A DNA stretch of 64,000 nucleotides from Gemmataceae bacterium (lineage in GTDB: Bacteria > Planctomycetota > Planctomycetia > Gemmatales > Gemmataceae). A program made the translations under genes and the position numbers. How positions within the stretch are numbered: the first letter of the stretch is position 1; the number at the start of each line of letters is the position of its first letter. Below the pieces are notes generated by a model that ran no database searches, was not told the origin of the DNA, and saw only the letters and a program-made list of their open reading frames with translations. Of the stretch, positions 63,148-64,000 are shown piece by piece. Location: contig JANWVV010000012.1 in NCBI GenBank assembly GCA_025055795.1, positions 32,301-96,300 on the forward strand. Reading direction: 5' to 3'.

Positions 63148-64000
63148 TTACCAATCGTTGCCGAGTTGGTCACCGGCATTGGGGGTCAGGGCGGCCCACC
63201 AGGTTAAGCCCGATACCCGCTGCGACACAAAACGCACACTCCCATCCCCCAACGCGGTTTGAATACCACCCACATGGGGAGAACTGGCTCGAGCCCCGTT
63301 GCATATCCCTACACCTCCCGATGTGGGCGGGTTAATCTGCGGAGCCGATGCAGCACCAGTAGGTGAACCACTCATGTCAATCGGGTAGAGAATTGAGCCC
63401 CAGTCTGGCCAGTAGTTCTCGTTGTATGCTCCGCTACTCCACTCCAGACCGAGTGTCGAAGAGTTGCAACGAGCGAGCTTTTCCGTGAAAAAAATTGTAT
63501 TAGATGTGCCATCAGTTATGTGAGCCGGATAGCGAGCATATCCGAGTCCCCAACCAGGATAAACATGGCGGAATAGACGTCCGTTGACGCCATAGCTGGA
63601 GCGGGCCCAGTTATCCTGCGGATCCGTATACTCCGCCGGACACAACAACTTCTTGGTCCGACCACGATCCGGTACATACACCCATTGAGAATAGGTGATG
63701 AAGCTGCCATTGCGGCCGTCCGGGTCCGGCTGCGACCGCGTCTGCTCAAACATCATCTGCTCCTCAATAAACGGCAAAATGTGCAGGAAGATGCCCCCGT
63801 TGGAGTTGTAGTTAGCTTGGGCGTTGCGGGGGTACAGACCGATGGAGGGAGGGAGCTTGCCCTCATTGGTGTCCGCCGCATTGATAGTGGCCAAGGCAAT
63901 CTGTTTGAGCCGATTGGAGCAATCGGCACGAGCAGCGGCTTCGCGAACCTTCTGCACAGCGGGCAAAAGCAGGCCGATGAGGATGGCAATGATGGCAATC
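63148..64000 (-). CDS. DUF1559 domain protein (type IV pilin-like, 5' end outside window)
   Basis: The right edge cuts the N-terminus. The first visible residues are IAIIAILIGLLLPAVQKVRE, the conserved hydrophobic N-methylation-type helix of DUF1559 proteins, which are type-IV-pilin-like major surface components of planctomycetes. The rest has family blocks NRLKQIALATINAADTNEGK, ITDGTSNTIFFTEKLARCN, GGIQTALGDGSVRFVSQRVS and WWAALTPNAGDQLGNDW. It probably acts in surface appendages or a pseudopilus-like machine. A lipoprotein gene follows. Confidence 0.93.
   Translation of the reverse strand, partial: IAIIAILIGLLLPAVQKVREAAARADCSNRLKQIALATINAADTNEGKLPPSIGLYPRNAQANYNSNGGIFLHILPFIEEQMMFEQTRSQPDPDGRNGSFITYSQWVYVPDRGRTKKLLCPAEYTDPQDNWARSSYGVNGRLFRHVYPGWGLGYARYPAHITDGTSNTIFFTEKLARCNSSTLGLEWSSGAYNENYWPDWGSILYPIDMSGSPTGAASAPQINPPTSGGVGICNGARASSPHVGGIQTALGDGSVRFVSQRVSGLTWWAALTPNAGDQLGNDW

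Overview
The window looks like a chromosomal segment of a planctomycete, most likely from the Gemmataceae or a close relative. The evidence is family content: a DUF1559 protein with a type-IV-pilin-like N-terminus followed by a small carboxypeptidase-regulatory-like lipoprotein, a BBP7-type outer-membrane barrel, a WxPGxW (YXWGXW-type) repeat protein with a Pro/Lys/Gly tail, two Ser/Thr kinases with N-terminal zinc ribbons (one fused to WD40 repeats), BatA/von Willebrand proteins and a caspase-like protein. The cell envelope is diderm (lpxD-lpxI, lspA, BBP7, parvulin chaperone). A murB gene is followed by an FtsQ-like gene. No rRNA, tRNA, IS element, prophage or CRISPR array was seen.

Layout. 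1-10216 (minus): a caspase-like protein that has lost both catalytic residues, a 1664-residue protein that joins two BatA/vWA modules, and a large coiled-coil protein with N-terminal membrane helices that runs off the left edge. 10620-11948: pyrimidine-nucleoside phosphorylase. 12268-12504: small Cys-containing protein. 12764-16824 (minus): three-subunit molybdenum hydroxylase (Tat-targeted 2Fe-2S, Mo and FAD subunits). 17321-19856 (minus): two exported proteins of unknown function, one FecR-like. 20074-21078: quinone-oxidoreductase-like enzyme. 21424-25889: phenylalanine/tyrosine catabolism (phenylalanine hydroxylase, HPPD, fumarylacetoacetase-family hydrolase, homogentisate dioxygenase-like). 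This cluster ends convergently with, and overlaps, lspA. 27204-32237: two surface proteins, BBP7 and the WxPGxW protein. 32419-36816 (minus): SurA/PrsA-like parvulin, WD40 kinase and an exported unknown. 37327-39283: class II cytochrome c, then a DUF971-Mrp pair. 39975-44364: clpC, murB, ftsQ-like. 44593-46626: a degraded stretch containing two 5'-truncated genes joined head to head. 46627-52483: small exported helical protein, a possible structured RNA, lpxD-lpxI, a degenerate GH10-like protein and a signal-peptide-bearing methyltransferase. 52830-56354 (minus): membrane Ser/Thr kinase and a formylglycine-generating enzyme. 56948-60032: sulfate ABC transporter cysT-cysW-cysA without a binding-protein gene. 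60239-64000: small basic protein, TPR membrane protein, lipoprotein and DUF1559 protein (cut by the right edge).

The strongest unusual observations are the catalytically dead caspase-like protein next to the fused BatA/vWA giant; the HCF101-like split module (a CxxC-less Mrp translationally coupled to DUF971); a ClpC that appears to lack the (L/I/V)GF ClpP-docking tripeptide; a MurB in which the Tyr-Arg active-site pair reads Glu-His; the head-to-head gene-remnant junction near 44,935; and an intergenic RNA candidate with two mutually exclusive pairings. All functions are inferred from reading translations by eye; no database search was run.
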